64,000 nucleotides of DNA from contig JAFZIY010000024.1 in the NCBI GenBank assembly GCA_017554105.1, forward strand, positions 62,001 through 126,000, given 5' to 3'. This document shows positions 63,996-64,000 of the stretch, piece after piece. A program made the position numbers and the translations under genes. The DNA comes from Prevotella sp. GTDB lineage: Bacteria; Bacteroidota; Bacteroidia; Bacteroidales; Bacteroidaceae. Each line of letters opens with the position of its first letter. Positions within the stretch are counted from its first letter, which is position 1. The notes under the pieces were generated by a model. The model had not been told where the DNA came from. It made no database searches and saw only the letters and a list, made by a program, of their open reading frames with translations.

Positions 63996-64000
63996 ATAGA

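Overview
The window looks like a chromosomal segment from a Bacteroidales bacterium, most likely Prevotellaceae (Prevotella/Segatella-like). The support is threefold: Bacteroidetes-type promoters (TTG, 18-22 bp, then TAnnTTTG) sit in front of many genes; the threonine operon has the Bacteroidetes order thrA-apgM-thrC; and the gene families include a cobalamin-dependent mutase, an LTD-OadG decarboxylase subunit, MtaB and AddAB. Assignment to a genus is inference. I see no prophage, insertion sequence, CRISPR array or rRNA. One tRNA gene (Phe, GAA) is present.

Layout. 1-1.9 kb (+): end of nth, a DUF2461 protein and a DUF3298 lipoprotein. 2.0-7.5 kb (-): ribE with a long structured leader, then a tripartite TolC-MacA-MacB type efflux operon. 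7.5-12.7 kb (-): thrA, apgM-type putative homoserine kinase, thrC. 12.9-18.0 kb (-): glnS, a TPR protein, DedA and a DUF4861 protein. 18.3-20.5 kb: ECF-type S component, RidA, mltG and a candidate small RNA. 20.6-25.9 kb: capsule/exopolysaccharide genes (polyprenyl phospho-sugar transferase, HAD phosphatase-like protein, BY-kinase with a Tyr-Gly repeat tail, rfbA). 26.1-29.0 kb (+): conserved hypothetical, coiled-coil protein, zapA, rny. 29.2-34.4 kb (-): LuxR-type regulator, Na+-translocating decarboxylase subunits, an AspT-like antiporter. 34.5-38.6 kb (+): methylmalonyl-CoA mutase mutA-mutB. 38.7-47.2 kb: pgk, queC, YiiX-like hydrolase, TonB receptor, panE, voltage-gated-type K+ channel, GH28 pectinase, tRNA-Phe. 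47.4-55.7 kb: rpsA, a small lipoprotein, mtaB, GT2, DUF4890 protein, glyA, PepSY-like protein, menE-like ligase. 55.7-62 kb (-): addB and addA. 62-64 kb: a 1-kb gene-free island rich in inverted repeats, then gpsA.

How the parts fit. Methylmalonyl-CoA mutase plus the decarboxylase beta, gamma and biotin-carrier subunits form part of the succinate-to-propionate route, but the epimerase and the carboxyltransferase alpha subunit are not in the window. GH28 and DUF4861 suggest pectin use. Several non-coding features are not explained by the genes: a structured leader before ribE, tandem palindromes before queC, two orphan promoter-terminator units, and dispersed repeat families shared between distant intergenic regions. 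Several gene starts were moved downstream because the promoter -7 box lies at or after the longest-ORF start.
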